From NCBI GenBank assembly GCA_009823505.1, contig VZQC01013731.1, forward strand, positions 2,603,945 through 2,667,944: a stretch of DNA of 64,000 nt, given 5' to 3'. This document shows positions 49,206 through 59,344 of this stretch, piece after piece. The stretch's first letter is position 1; every line of letters starts with the position of its first letter. The translations under genes and the position numbers were made by a program. Source of the stretch: Rhizomys pruinosus (lineage: Eukaryota > Chordata > Mammalia > Rodentia > Spalacidae). The notes beneath the pieces were generated by a model, which was given only the letters and a program-made list of their open reading frames with translations, was not told where the DNA came from and did not search any database.

Positions 49206-49291
49206 AAAAGTCCAGGCCTGTGGTACATGCCTTTAATCCTAGCACTCAAGAGGCAGAGGCAGGAGGATCTCTGTGAATCAAGCCAGCCTGG
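49206..49291 (+). repeat. B1 fragment completing the B1 cut at gap 2
   Basis: ccaggcctgtggtacatgcc ... tcaagccagcctgg, ending exactly where the reverse complement of 39877-39807 begins (tctatgtagtgagctccagg). Confidence 0.85.
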
Positions 49292-49301
49292 CCTGGCTTC
49301 A

Positions 49302-49672
49302 TCTCCTTATTTTGTTTTGTTTGTTTTTTTTTATTGATGCTTTGTGCATTTCATACATCATTTTCCAATTCAGTTCAGGCATATTTCCCTTTCCCTTCCC
49401 CCCTGCCCCCACCCCATCCCAGATCATGCATTCTGCCGTAACTTTTCTGCATCTTTCTGGGTTTTTTTGTTGTTGTTGTTTTGTTTTCATTTTTTTTTTA
49501 ACAATAAGTGATAATTTGTGAGTACAAGCATCCTTCATGTAAAACCAATTTGCGAGCAGTTGTGCCCAAACCCATACAGCTCATGGGTCCCACCATCCAG
49601 CAGGGGGGGCTTGTATGTTCAATCAAGTTGATCAAATGAGTGTCCAGTCTATATTGTTGTAGTTTCACCATT
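49302..49672 (-). mobile_element. L1-like retroposon 3' end
   Basis: Antisense, with poly-T at the left, ttgtgcatttcatacatcat, gcatgttctgccgtaact-like text, catccttcatgtaaaacc and tgttcaatcaagttgatcaa. The same family occurs at 1-120, 4908-5294 and 63893-64000. The copy at 48640-49010 is its palindrome partner. Confidence 0.65.
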
Positions 49673-49673
49673 C

Positions 49674-49710
49674 ACCAGTGGCACAATCGGTTAGCGTGCG
49701 GTACTTATAC
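49674..49710 (+). pseudogene. 5' half of a tRNA-Ile(UAU)-like sequence
   Basis: ccagtggcacaatcggttag then cgtgcggtacttatac matches the D-arm and anticodon 5' side of mammalian tRNA-Ile(UAU), with two G-to-A/C-to-T type changes, and stops just past the anticodon. No 3' half follows. It abuts the 5' end of the antisense L1-like element, so I read it as a fragment captured at reverse transcription, not a functional tRNA gene. Confidence 0.6.
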
Positions 49711-50235
49711 ATCTCCTTATTTTGAACACATCTCTAAATCACAGTCATATACTGTTTTCTTGCGCCTGGCTTGTATCTGTGTAAGTTCTAGGCTGCAGCC
49801 CCTTGGAGGATACTTGCTCATTTACCTCACTCTCTCGAGCAGAAGCATGGAGCCAGTTGTCAACTGGCGTTTATTGAAAGAGACAGGAGGAAGGGAGCAA
49901 AACCAACTACAGAAGAAAGTAGTGGAAAGAGTCTTGGAGACAAACAAACCTGGGCTTTGTGGTTTAGCAAGCTTTCCATCTTAGTTTCCCTTCCTGTAAA
50001 ATAGAGACATCTCATCTCCCTTACTAGAGTAATGAAGTAGGTAAACATGAAGCAGTGTGTCTTCCCTGTGCCGTGGGTATAGTAAATTTAGCCCCTTTCC
50101 CTCCTGCTTCTCTCTTCAGATAACATTCTTCTCCAGTCAGTTCTAGGACTAGAGTGTTAGTCCAGATCCCCTGGGGCCAGATACCCAGAGGGCATTACCT
50201 CTTCAAGGTATTTGTTGGGCTAACAAGAGTAAGGG
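49711..50235. other. Gabrp: Gabrp intron sequence, nothing else recognised
   Basis: Unique sequence. Its reverse copy on the other arm is unreadable at 47.1-48.4 kb. Confidence 0.5.
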
Positions 50236-50635
50236 AGGAGAGCCTGGCTCAGTGGTTAAGAACACTTGCTGTTCTAGCCGGGCATGGTGGCGCATGCCTT
50301 TAATCCTAGCACTCGGGAGGCAGAGGCAGGCAGATCTTTGTGAGTTCAAGGCCAGCCTGGTCTACAGAGTGAGTTCCAGGACAGCTGGGGCAACAGGGAG
50401 ACCCTGTCTCGAAAAGACCAAAAAAAAAAGAACACTTGCTATTCTTTCAGAGGATCTGGGTGCAATTCCCAGCACCCACATGGCACCCAACAACCATCCA
50501 TATCTCCAGTTCCAGGGGAATCTGATGCCCTCTTCTGGCCTCCATGGGGCATTGCATACATGTGGTGCACTTACATACATTGCTGGCAAAACATTCATAT
50601 GATATAAAAATAATGAATAAACTATTTTTTTTAAA
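50236..50635 (+). repeat. B2 SINE interrupted by a B1 (TSDs 50258-50275 / 50428-50445)
   Basis: The B2 head (gcctggctcagtggttaaga) is split by a complete B1 at 50276-50427. The 18-bp duplications aagaacacttgctgttct and aagaacacttgctattct differ by one base. B2 then resumes (ggatctgggtgcaattccca) and ends near 50610. Confidence 0.93.
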
Positions 50636-52139
50636 AAAAGAGTAAGTGAGGAGAGGGAAGGCAAGAGAATTCTCAGGCCACAAAGTAGGTCTGACTCCAA
50701 GAGATGAGAGAGAGAAGAAAGCAAGATTGGGTAGAAGTATCTTGAATTTGTTTGGGAAAACCACTTGGGAGTCCCAGAGCAAAGCTGCTGGGCAGAGGAA
50801 GTAGTCTCTGCTCACGGCCTCCTGGAATGTCTTCCTTAGTATCTCTGCTATGCTCAGGTCACTGGATGGCTGAAGTCCATGTCACGTGCATGGCCTCAGA
50901 GTAAGGCTGCTGATGGGTTCCAGAATATAACAGAGGGGCCTCAGGCAACCCCACTTGCTCAGCTGGAGATCTGGGCAATGCCTGGCTCTGGTGTTAGGAT
51001 CTGAGTTCTCATGTCAAGGAACCTAGACAGCCACCACACGCTTGTGAGTGAGTCTGAACATTTGGCTTACGTCAATTTCTCTTGCTTCTCAACCCTCGGA
51101 CAATTAAGTTCAGACATTGCCCTTGATGTTTGTATAATGGCAACCCAACCAATGGTAGGTGTCTTGGACAAGGACATTTTTCTGAGAATAGGGCACCTAG
51201 GATGACCTTAAAAGGATGTGAAACCTAGTTCTACCTGAGGTGAGTAGGCAGAGGGACCTCAGTTTAAATAACAGGAAGCACTGCCCCTTGTTTGGTGAGT
51301 TTTGGCCCTCTGCCTCTTAAAGGAACCTGTGTTTCTCAGCAGCCTTAGGCCCCATGAAAGCACCCTTGCTTCCTATAATGTTTGTACACCCAGTTTCTTT
51401 GCCACTGAGGTCCTTGAAAGGCACGATTTCCAGGATTTTCCTAGGTCTGGACAGACAGAGCTTTTCTAGTAGACACTACACACACTCCCCAGGAGTTTGA
51501 CCTCTTTCCTAGGAGAAAGGTGCCCTCTGGTGGCACAGCTTACTTTTATAATTTCAGGGGAAGAAAATACACTCTGGTGCATAAAACAGCCAACTGTAGC
51601 AGGACCTGGACTATATTATCTAGGAAAAAAATAAACAAAACCATAGTGGAACTAGTGGGTTCGTATGCGCTTTCAGCTCTGCACCTTCAGAAAGGGCAGC
51701 TAACGTGACCTGCTGTTTTCCTTGCTCCCAGATCAATCCTCTATGATAGGCCCTTTCTTTGTTTGTTTTGTGCTGCTGTAACATAATGTCTGGGCCTAAG
51801 TAATTTATAACAAACCCAAATTCAATGTTAAGGCACTAACATTTGGCAATGGCTCTGTTGTTTTCTCATCCCGTGGTAGAAGGTGAGAGAGCTGAAGAAA
51901 ACAAGGGTGGAGTGAGCTTACCCTTTCCTAATGGCACCAAACCCACCAAACCCTCATGGCCTAATCCCTCTTAAAGCTCCCACCCTTTAACACAGTTACA
52001 ATGGCAATTAAATTGCAACACACATTTGGGAGGGAAAACACTCAACTGTGACTGCAGGAATAGCTCCATTTAACACATGAAAAGATAGCACAGAGGTTTA
52101 GCAAAGTGCTCAAGGTTATAAGACTGCCTGGGATTCACA

Positions 52140-52140
<1 letters not shown>
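50636..52140. other. Gabrp: Gabrp intron sequence, nothing else recognised
   Basis: The frames at 51011-51205 and its reverse copy at 46139-46396 are not conserved in length between the two arms and show no domain. Confidence 0.5.

Positions 52141-52184
<44 letters not shown>
52141..52184. repeat. (TC)n microsatellite
   Basis: About 22 TC units. The other arm has a degraded, shorter GA tract near 45005-45050. Confidence 0.95.
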
Positions 52185-52185
<1 letters not shown>

Positions 52186-53309
52186 ACTCCTAATTATTCT
52201 TGATACTGCACTTAGCTGTTTCAAGGGATAGAAAGCCACTTGGTACCATACCCTTTAGCACCTTCCAGACTCTGCCCTCAAAGATCTCCCTGCAGCTGTT
52301 AACATTCACTTATCTTTTTATTACATCGGCTCTAAAACTCCATTTCCAAATTCCTACCTACGTACTATGGCTTGATTTTCCTGGATTATTAATCCTTTAA
52401 TTATTAAGTTGCTTTGTCTGATTCTAACCGATTAGATGTTTTCTAGCTTCTTTTAGAATTCCAACTTCCTCTTCCTGTTTAATGCATCACCACAGTCCCC
52501 CGAGGCTCTTTCAGTTACTTGTTGCAAGCAAAATCTACCACATCCATTAACCTGGTAAACAAAGTAGTCCCTTCTCCAACATTATCTGGGACTATGAAAA
52601 AGAGTGAGAAGGAATGGACACCACTGGTGATGGGGCAGTATTAAACACAACAGGTGTCATGTGGGAACCTGTGTGCAGGTAACCATTTCTCAGCACTCCT
52701 AGGAGGGATGGGAAGGCACTTCACATACATTCCCTCTTGTTAACACTTAGCAAAAGCACCGTCACACATTGAATGTTATTTAACTCTCTCCATGAACCTA
52801 CAATGACCCTTGTAGGTGAGAAAACTGCAGCTCCAGGAGATTTAGTGACTTATCTCAGATGGCAGAGTGAGGAGATATTAAAATACAGATCTGAACTCAT
52901 ATGCTTCACACTCTTGGGCCTTTCTTTATTCCATACCTCCAACCCAAAGAGGAGGAACTGGCCTGGCTTAGTTGGCTTCCAAAAGTAATGGCGCTGATAT
53001 TACAGTCCTAGAGCAAAGACCAGTTCTCCTTGAGCTTTCCCAGCTGACCAAGCTCAAGTGTGTGCACAAGACCAACTAAGGGGAATTTAGAACTCTAGAA
53101 TTCTAACACTTTAGAGCTCCTAGAGAGTAAAGAAAAAGAAAGAAGGAGTCAGGGGTTAGCCAGAGTTTGGCTATGAGCAGTCTTCGATGACATCTTGTGG
53201 TAAATTTACTTAACCAAGGGGATCTGTGCATAATCACACTTGAAAATCATTGTCACATTCCACATGATTAGCAGGCACCACAGGGAAATTCTTCACTAGT
53301 TTCTTTATG

Positions 53310-53786
53310 CACTAATGGACCAGGGAGATGGTTCAGTCAATAAAGGGGGCTCCTTAGGTTCAATTCCTGGAATCCATGTGAAAGCCAGGTGCAGTGGCAC
53401 ACATCTGGTAACCGTAGCACTCTTATGGTGAGATAGAAGGCTGAGACAGAGCCGGGCGTGGTGGCGCATGCCTAGCACTTGGGAGGCAGAGGCAGGTGGA
53501 TCTTTGTGAGTTCAAGGCCAGCCTGGTCTACAGAGTGAGTTCCAGGACAGCTGGAACTACAGGGAGACCCTGTCTCAAAAAGACCAAAAAAAAAAAAAAA
53601 AAAAAAGAAGGCTGAGACAGAATAGTCCAGAAGCTCTCAGGCCAGCTAGCCTGGACTTTGCTGTGCAGTAACAAAATAACAAGAGAGCCTCTGCCTTAAA
53701 AACAAGATAGAAGGTGAGAACTGACTCCTGCCTGAAAAATTGTCCTCAACCTCCACACATTCACTATGATACACATGAACATGCAA

Positions 53787-53819
<33 letters not shown>

Positions 53820-53820
53820 T
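53310..53820 (+). repeat. B4-like composite SINE with (CA)n tail, split by a B1
   Basis: Head ggaccagggagatggttcag, ttcaattcctggaatccatg and gtgcagtggcacacatctgg, then the B1 insertion, then ctggactttgctgtgcagta ... and CA units at 53788-53817. Confidence 0.7.
53451..53605 (+). repeat. B1 SINE with perfect 16-bp target duplications
   Basis: gccgggcgtggtggcgcatg ... gaccctgtctcaaaaagacc plus A tail, flanked by agaaggctgagacaga at 53435-53450 and 53606-53621. It lacks 'ctttaatc' after the head. Young insertion. Confidence 0.95.
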
Positions 53821-54092
53821 AAAATAACTTAAAAAAATCTTTTCATATAGAATGATTGCTCCTGAGGAGATAAAATCAATTTTTAAATTTTATAGTTCTT
53901 GATTATTTAAATATTTTTAATAAGTGAATGTTGTTCTTATAATTTTTAATAGTTTTGTTTCCAATAGAGTAATATATATGCACTGGCTGTATAGTCTAAA
54001 GAAGGGGCAAGGGATATAAATGGATGGTTGAGAGGAGGAGGGCTTGTGTTTGTTTCTATGTAAGCCTCTCTAGACTTTTTCATCATCCTCAG

Positions 54093-54160
54093 GCCATCCA
54101 GTTCAGATAGCATTGACTCTGGATATCGCAAGCATCTCCAGCATTTCAGAGAGTAATATG
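54093..54160 (+). CDS. Gabrp: Gabrp coding exon 3 (68 nt, extracellular beta-strand region)
   Basis: 68-nt exon, the size I recall for this exon in GABA-A receptor genes, between acceptor atcctcag (ends 54092) and donor GTAAGTG (54161). It completes the split Gly codon and reads HPVQIALTLDIASISSISE then SNM, matching human GABRP except His for Glu at the first full residue. This segment leads into the first conserved beta strands of the ligand-binding domain that all Cys-loop subunits share. It ends in phase 0. A mutated copy lies on the minus strand at 42940-43007 inside the inverted patch; this plus-strand copy is the one with an open frame and joins in phase with its neighbours. Confidence 0.95.
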
Positions 54161-54204
54161 GTAAGTGTTTACTCTTAGTATTCCACTCCAAATCCCTCTC
54201 CTTG

Positions 54205-54357
54205 CTTTTCTTTTCTTTTTGTGACAGGGTCTCTCTGTAGCCCCAGCTGTCTTGGAACTCGCTACGTAGTCCAGGCTGGCTTTGAATTCACACAGATCCA
54301 CTTGCCTTTGCCTCCCAAGTGCTGGGATTAAAGGTTTGCACCACCACACTGGCCCCC
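54205..54357 (-). repeat. B1 SINE (antisense) in the intron after coding exon 3
   Basis: tttttgtgacagggtctctc ... ccaagtgctgggattaaagg ... accaccacactggcc. It lies 45 bp past the exon donor. Confidence 0.9.
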
Positions 54358-55009
54358 TCTCCTTGCTTTTAATGGTGATATACTTACAAGTTACTAAAAA
54401 TCAGAATGGATGGTGCTAAAGACCTAACCCCTAAATTAAGACAATAGAAGATGCTTGTAGAATAGTTTTACTGAGTATCAGCAAGAAAACAGACTGAAAG
54501 GCCAAGAGAGAAACTAGAAAGTACGTTTACTAATGAATAGAAATTTGGAGCAAGAATAAAATGTGATACAGGGTGTCACATGGTCTTTCAGAGACAAAGA
54601 CAAGCTGATGAACACTAATAACCTAAGAGGACACAGAAAGGACAAAGCTACATGGGCGGCAGCTTGCCAAAGGGGCTGTTGTGTATGGTGGATAATCCTG
54701 GCCAACCTAGGTACTTGGCCCACCCCAAACCTCAGAAGCTTGATGGAGACTTTTAGAGCAATATGAGCTATATGTCAAGAACGTCAAGGCCCTGAAGGTG
54801 GTGCTTCATTTTGGCAGTGGGAGTTATTATCTAGAATAACAATGTACTTTATTCTCTCATTGTGCAGAGAACTACCCCATTGTATCATATAATTCACCAT
54901 GTCCATGTACTCTTGACCTAAGTAGAGGTAGGGAGGGGAGTAAGATTTGACCCCTTTTCTTTTGTTTTTGGAATCTGCCCACCATTTCCATTCCCTGCTT
55001 TCCCCTTAG

Positions 55010-55227
55010 GACTACACAGCCACTATATATCTCCGGCAGCACTGGACAGACCCACGGCTGGTATTTGAAGGAAACAAGAGCTTCACTCTGGATGCCCGTC
55101 TTGTGGAGTTCCTCTGGGTACCAGACACTTACATTGTGGAGTCTAAGAAGTCTTTCCTCCATGAAGTCACAGTGGGAAACAGGCTCGTCCGCCTCTTCTC
55201 CAATGGCACAGTCCTGTATGCTCTCAG
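55010..55227 (+). CDS. Gabrp: Gabrp coding exon 4 (ligand-binding domain core)
   Basis: 218-nt exon between acceptor tccccttag (ends 55009) and donor GTAAGTA (55228). It encodes 72 residues plus two bases of an Arg codon: starts [17 protein letters not shown], includes the hallmark [16 protein letters not shown] stretch (the W-x-P-D motif of Cys-loop receptors) and ends [14 protein letters not shown] and NGT are potential N-glycosylation sites. The sequence is near-identical to human GABRP, with small differences such as QHWTDP for QRWMDQ and NRLVRL for NRLIRL. A copy at 41856-42072 (minus strand) has a one-base deletion and belongs to the misassembled patch. Frame, splice sites and phase are intact here, so this copy is the genuine one. 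Confidence 0.97.
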
Positions 55228-55611
55228 GTAAGTAAATGAGGAATAGCTAAGAGGAAAAGCATACATATATGTTGTGTAGTTCTGACCAGCACTGAAGTAG
55301 CCACTGTGAGCTTGAGTATTTCTCATCTTTCCTTCTCTCTTATATCCTGTCACCATTAGAGAAAGACCTCTCTCAGTACAGCCTGGCACCTTCTGCGCAC
55401 CTGCATGGTCTATGCCGGGCCGCATGCAGGATCCTAAGGACTAAGTAAAACACACCCTGGTCCCAAGAACACAGATGTAAACAAAGGAAATTCTGGGTGC
55501 CAGGACACAAATTCAGAAATAGTTTTGTGGTTTGGGGTGATATTGGAAGGTTTTTTCACAAGATTCTAAACTAGCCTTAAAGAAAAATTAGCAACAGCAG
55601 CAAAAGATAAG

Positions 55612-55794
55612 GGCCTGGGGAGATGGCTCAGTGAATAAAGAGCTTGCTGTATAAGCATGGGGACCCGAGGTCAGGTCTTCAAACCCATGTAAAACTAGGC
55701 CTGGGTGTGGATCTATATCCTGAGCACTGAGAGATGGAGCAGATCCTGTGACTCACTGGCCAGTCACTCCAGGTTCGGCGAGAGACCTTGTCTC

Positions 55795-55825
<31 letters not shown>

Positions 55826-55830
55826 CCCCA
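55612..55830 (+). repeat. B4-like composite SINE
   Basis: cctggggagatggctcagtg ... gagagaccttgtctcaaaaa followed by (AAAAC)n. Confidence 0.75.
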
Positions 55831-55839
55831 CCAAGATAA

Positions 55840-56110
55840 AGACTGGGGAGATGGCTTACTAAATGAAATGTTTGCTGCCCAAGCATGAGGATTGGGGTTA
55901 CAATCCCTACCACCCATCTAAATGCCAGGTGGGTATGGGAGCACCTGCAGTCTCAGTCCTTTGGAGACAGAGACAGGGAATCTCCAAAGGAAGGAGATGA
56001 GCTAGACTAGATGAATCCATGAGCTCTGGGTTCAGTAAGAGACCCTGCCTCAATATATAAGGTGGAGAGCAATCAAGGAAGATGTTCAACCTCAACTTCT
56101 GGATTCCATA

Positions 56111-56145
<35 letters not shown>

Positions 56146-56275
56146 ATGTACACACATATACATCCATACCTTCATACACATGCACCCACATACAGAAACA
56201 TGTATACATACATAAACAAAATAAATAAATAAATAAGCAAATAAATAAATAAATAAATAAATAACTGAAGAATAC
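55840..56275 (+). repeat. B4-like composite SINE with (CA)n and (AAAT)n
   Basis: gactggggagatggcttact ... gagaccctgcctcaatatat, CA units at 56112-56140 and AAAT units at about 56220-56265. Confidence 0.75.
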
Positions 56276-57943
56276 ATCCCAAAGTCAGCCTTTGGCCTCT
56301 GCATGTATCCACATGGGTAAGCACACCTGATATGCACACACACAAAGAAGAAGATGAAGAAGGAAGGGCAATAGCATGAACAAATAAAGAATAGATACAA
56401 GGAATTTTCCTTTCTCAAGGCTCAGTGGAGCAGGGAGATCCAGATTGCATCTCTGCTTATCTGAGTCACATTTGTACAAAGAAGCCAGGTGCATGCCCAC
56501 AAAGCCTCTGTCTACTTGCACCCGTAGTCTCCCTCCTCACTAAATTCTCAAGGCCTAAAGTTCCTTCCACCTAACTATTCATGGATCCCCTCAGTGGCTA
56601 GAATAGGAAGGAGGCTCCCAGAGTGTTGAATGGGTCACCTTACAGCAGACAACTTTTCCTATGCAAGTGCTTGTGTTCCCTGAGGGCTTGGGGAGTAAGT
56701 CAAGAATTAAATATAAATGTGGCTAATCTTTTAATACATAGTAAGGACCTGAAGTTACAAAGCAAGAACTGATCTAACCAATAAGTGGAATTTCTAGACA
56801 TGCAACACTAAATTTTACAGAGACGAGACCAAACTCCACCTTCTCTTCCAAGAAACCTAACTCTCTGTTGACCCCTCATCTACATTTTTCCATGTTTCTA
56901 TGGGAATGTATTCCCATAGCATGTGTGTATGTGTGTGTGCACTGGCATGCATGCATGTGTGTATGTATATGTGCACTGGCGTGCATGCATGTGCAGCTGT
57001 TCTGTGTTACAGCACTTAGCATAATCAGTCTATGTAAAGATTACAAATGAGTCCTAGTTAATAGTTAACAGTCTGGCTTTTAAATCTCTGCTCTATCCTT
57101 AGCAGCTCTGTGACCTTGGGCAAGTTACTGACCCTCCGAGCCTTAGTTTCTCAACAACAAAATGAAAATAATAACAGTTCTTACCTCATAGAGCTAGTCA
57201 AATGATTAATTCATTTGCAGTTCTCAGCCCAGAAAGTGGCTTGCAGTAAGCAATCAGTAACTGGTAGTTGTTATTCTCTGTCACTCTTAAGGGAACATAA
57301 AGCTTACTCAAGTTGAACATTGTGCCATGAACATATCTCCCTCCCAGAGTACTGTGATTAATACATAAGGGGACCCAGCAAAAATCTGTGAATCTATAAA
57401 GTGGAATATCAAGGCCTATCTTTTGACATTTCCACTGTGAGGGATTTGCTGATATTTAGTTGAACATCCTTGAGTGAACCCCAAGAACCATAATGCCTAG
57501 CACTCTCCAGGAGCTCTGCATCCCAATCTCATCAAGGAGCCAGGAGACCAGGGCTCCCATCCCAGCCCTGACACTCAGAGCTTTGTGAATGTAAGCAAGT
57601 CACTACTTAGCCCCACATGGGTTGGTCATGAAGATTACATTGGAAACCTAACTACAACACATTGCTAACACTCTGGTAAATGAGTCTGTTCTCTAATATT
57701 ATTGGACATTTTGCCTCTGAGTTGCCAGCATTCTAGTCTCTTCTACTCTAGATCCAGCATCGCTGAATCTCAGGAGTATTGTTGAGCACAGAAAACTTCA
57801 AGAATGCTTTAAGTTGCTCTGAGTTGTACATTCTCATAAGAATCTGAGTGAAAGGCCTCTTGAAATAGTCTTTGGAAGGAAATTTATTATGATAGCTCCC
57901 TCACAGCACTCTTTCTGAACCCATTTTTTTTTTCTTTCTTTAG

Positions 57944-58026
57944 AATTACAACAACTGTTACGTGTAATATGGATCTGTCTAAATACCCCATGGACACACA
58001 GACATGCAGATTGCAGCTAGAGAGCT
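57944..58026 (+). CDS. Gabrp: Gabrp coding exon 5 (Cys-loop)
   Basis: 83-nt exon between acceptor ttctttag (ends 57943) and donor GTGAGT (58027). It reads [19 protein letters not shown] then TCRLQLES. The two cysteines are separated by exactly 13 residues ([15 protein letters not shown]) with the invariant Phe/Tyr-Pro-x-Asp core (YPMD). This is the disulphide Cys-loop that couples agonist binding to channel gating and defines the receptor superfamily. It differs from human mainly by Thr for Ala before the first Cys and Arg for Lys after the second. It begins in phase 2 and ends with the first base of a Trp codon (phase 1). It lies outside the palindrome and so exists once. Confidence 0.97.
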
Positions 58027-58289
58027 GTGAGTATACTCCCTGCAGACCTCTGAGGTGACTTTCCTAGGTGGATCTGTGCTTTCACAGAGTATCCCAATAA
58101 CCACCACCTTTTCTTCTTGATGCCAACCCACAATGGATTAGGCCATTCAACCTATACTTTAGATAGATACAGATTGTTCTTAAAGACAAACTGTCTAATG
58201 TATCTTTGGGGGAAGGACCATTGTGCATTAGTCTCCAGCTTTAAGTAGAGAAACAGCCAAAGAAAATGCTATAATGTAGCTAATTGCAT

Positions 58290-58485
58290 AGACCAGGGGT
58301 CAGCAAACTATACCCACATACCAAATCCAACTCATCTCCTATTTCTGGAAGAGAAGTTTTATTAGAGCAGAGCAATGCTCACTCATTGCTGGATTGTCTG
58401 TGGTCGCTGTCACTGTAATAACAAATCTGAGTATTTGTGATAGAGACTATATGGTCCACAAACCTAAAAGAGTTGTGTTCTTTGT
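58290..58485. repeat. hAT-Charlie-type remnant
   Basis: ccaggggtcagcaaactata is the terminal text of this DNA transposon family, followed by agaagttttattagagcaga and, at the far side, tggtccacaaacctaaa. Confidence 0.65.
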
Positions 58486-59010
58486 TGCTGCAGAACTTTT
58501 AAGAGCCTCCAATAAGCTAATTCTATGTGAACTTCCAAGGAGTGGCATCGTTTCCCAAACTTATGTAACCATGGAATCTTGTTTCATGAGTATTTCTATT
58601 TTATAGAAAACATCTTGATGAAAACAGGTCTAGACTAGCACCTGATACTTAACTTGTAGCATTTTATTTATGCCATCTATTATACTACTCATCCTCAGAG
58701 GGTCTATGATTCCAGGTGACTCTTTGTGAATCTTTCTATGGCCATGACGTTTATCCACGTACCTATTCTTTCTCTACCCAAACCAACTCAACCCCAGGTA
58801 CCTAGAGAAGCTGACAAAGAGGTCACAGGCTTTCCATCAACCCCCTTTCCATTTTTCTGCAACTATGTGTCAAGCTCTCCTTTGAGACCCAGAAAGCTTC
58901 GAAAGTTTTCTTTTCTTCTTCTTCTTCTCCTATAGCAATTGCACTGTAACTGCTAAATAAATCGTATTATGTAAGCAAAGGAAGTAGAGAGGCTAGTGGG
59001 GAAGACTGAG

Positions 59011-59344
59011 TAGGAGGGACAGAAGTATGATTTCAATCTGCTATTGCCCTGATCATGACCAAACCACTTTTCCACTAACAACAATGAAAATAATAATAAC
59101 GAAGTTCTTTTCCCGGTAGTGACCATTGTATCCATGTGTTAGGCACTCTCATAGACAGCTTTAGACAATCTTGTAAGTAGGAGGGACAGCACATGTTATG
59201 ACCTCAATCTGCTATTGCCCTGGTCTTTTTGACCAAACCACTTTTCCATTAACAACAGTGAATATAAGAGCAATGTTCTTTTCTTGGAAATACCATTGCA
59301 TCCATGTATCAGGCACGACCCTCTCTTAGATACCTTCAAAACAA
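59011..59344. repeat. Diverged tandem duplication, 167-bp unit
   Basis: taggagggacag occurs at 59011 and 59178, followed in both by tcaatctgctattgccctg, gaccaaaccacttttcca, gttcttttc and atccatgt. The copies differ at many positions, so it is an old duplication in the intron before coding exon 6. Confidence 0.85.

Larger units (their letters stand above)
39879..49291 (-). other. Misoriented gap patch 2 (inverted relative to the true locus)
   Basis: The block starts flush at the N (39878) and ends at an unflagged junction near 49291. Bases 39879 to about 49017 are a noisy reverse complement of about 49292-57118. Its last 86 bases are a B1 fragment (49206-49291) that stops exactly where the truncated antisense B1 at 39807-39877 needs to continue. 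Flipping the block makes one continuous B1. The patch contains decoy copies of two Gabrp exons and a stretch of near-random sequence at 47.1-48.4 kb. Confidence 0.88.
49292..57118 (+). repeat. Gabrp: Right arm of palindrome 2 (mostly the genuine copy)
   Basis: Matched in reverse complement to 39879 to about 49017. It holds intact Gabrp coding exons 3 and 4 and SINEs with clean target duplications, so it is taken as genuine. One stretch (about 50.9-51.3 kb) looks worse than its partner, so errors are not confined to one arm. Confidence 0.88.
55228..57943 (+). other. Gabrp: Gabrp intron between coding exons 4 and 5
   Basis: Contains the composite SINEs above. Palindrome 2 ends at 57118 inside it. 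No additional exon seen. Confidence 0.85.

Noticed and set aside
49660..49720. Functional tRNA-Ile gene
   Set aside because: Only the 5' half is present, with no T-arm or acceptor 3' strand.
39879..57118. A biological inverted duplication of part of Gabrp
   Set aside because: The arm ends exactly at the N, shows raw-read-like errors, and the split B1 rejoins on flipping.
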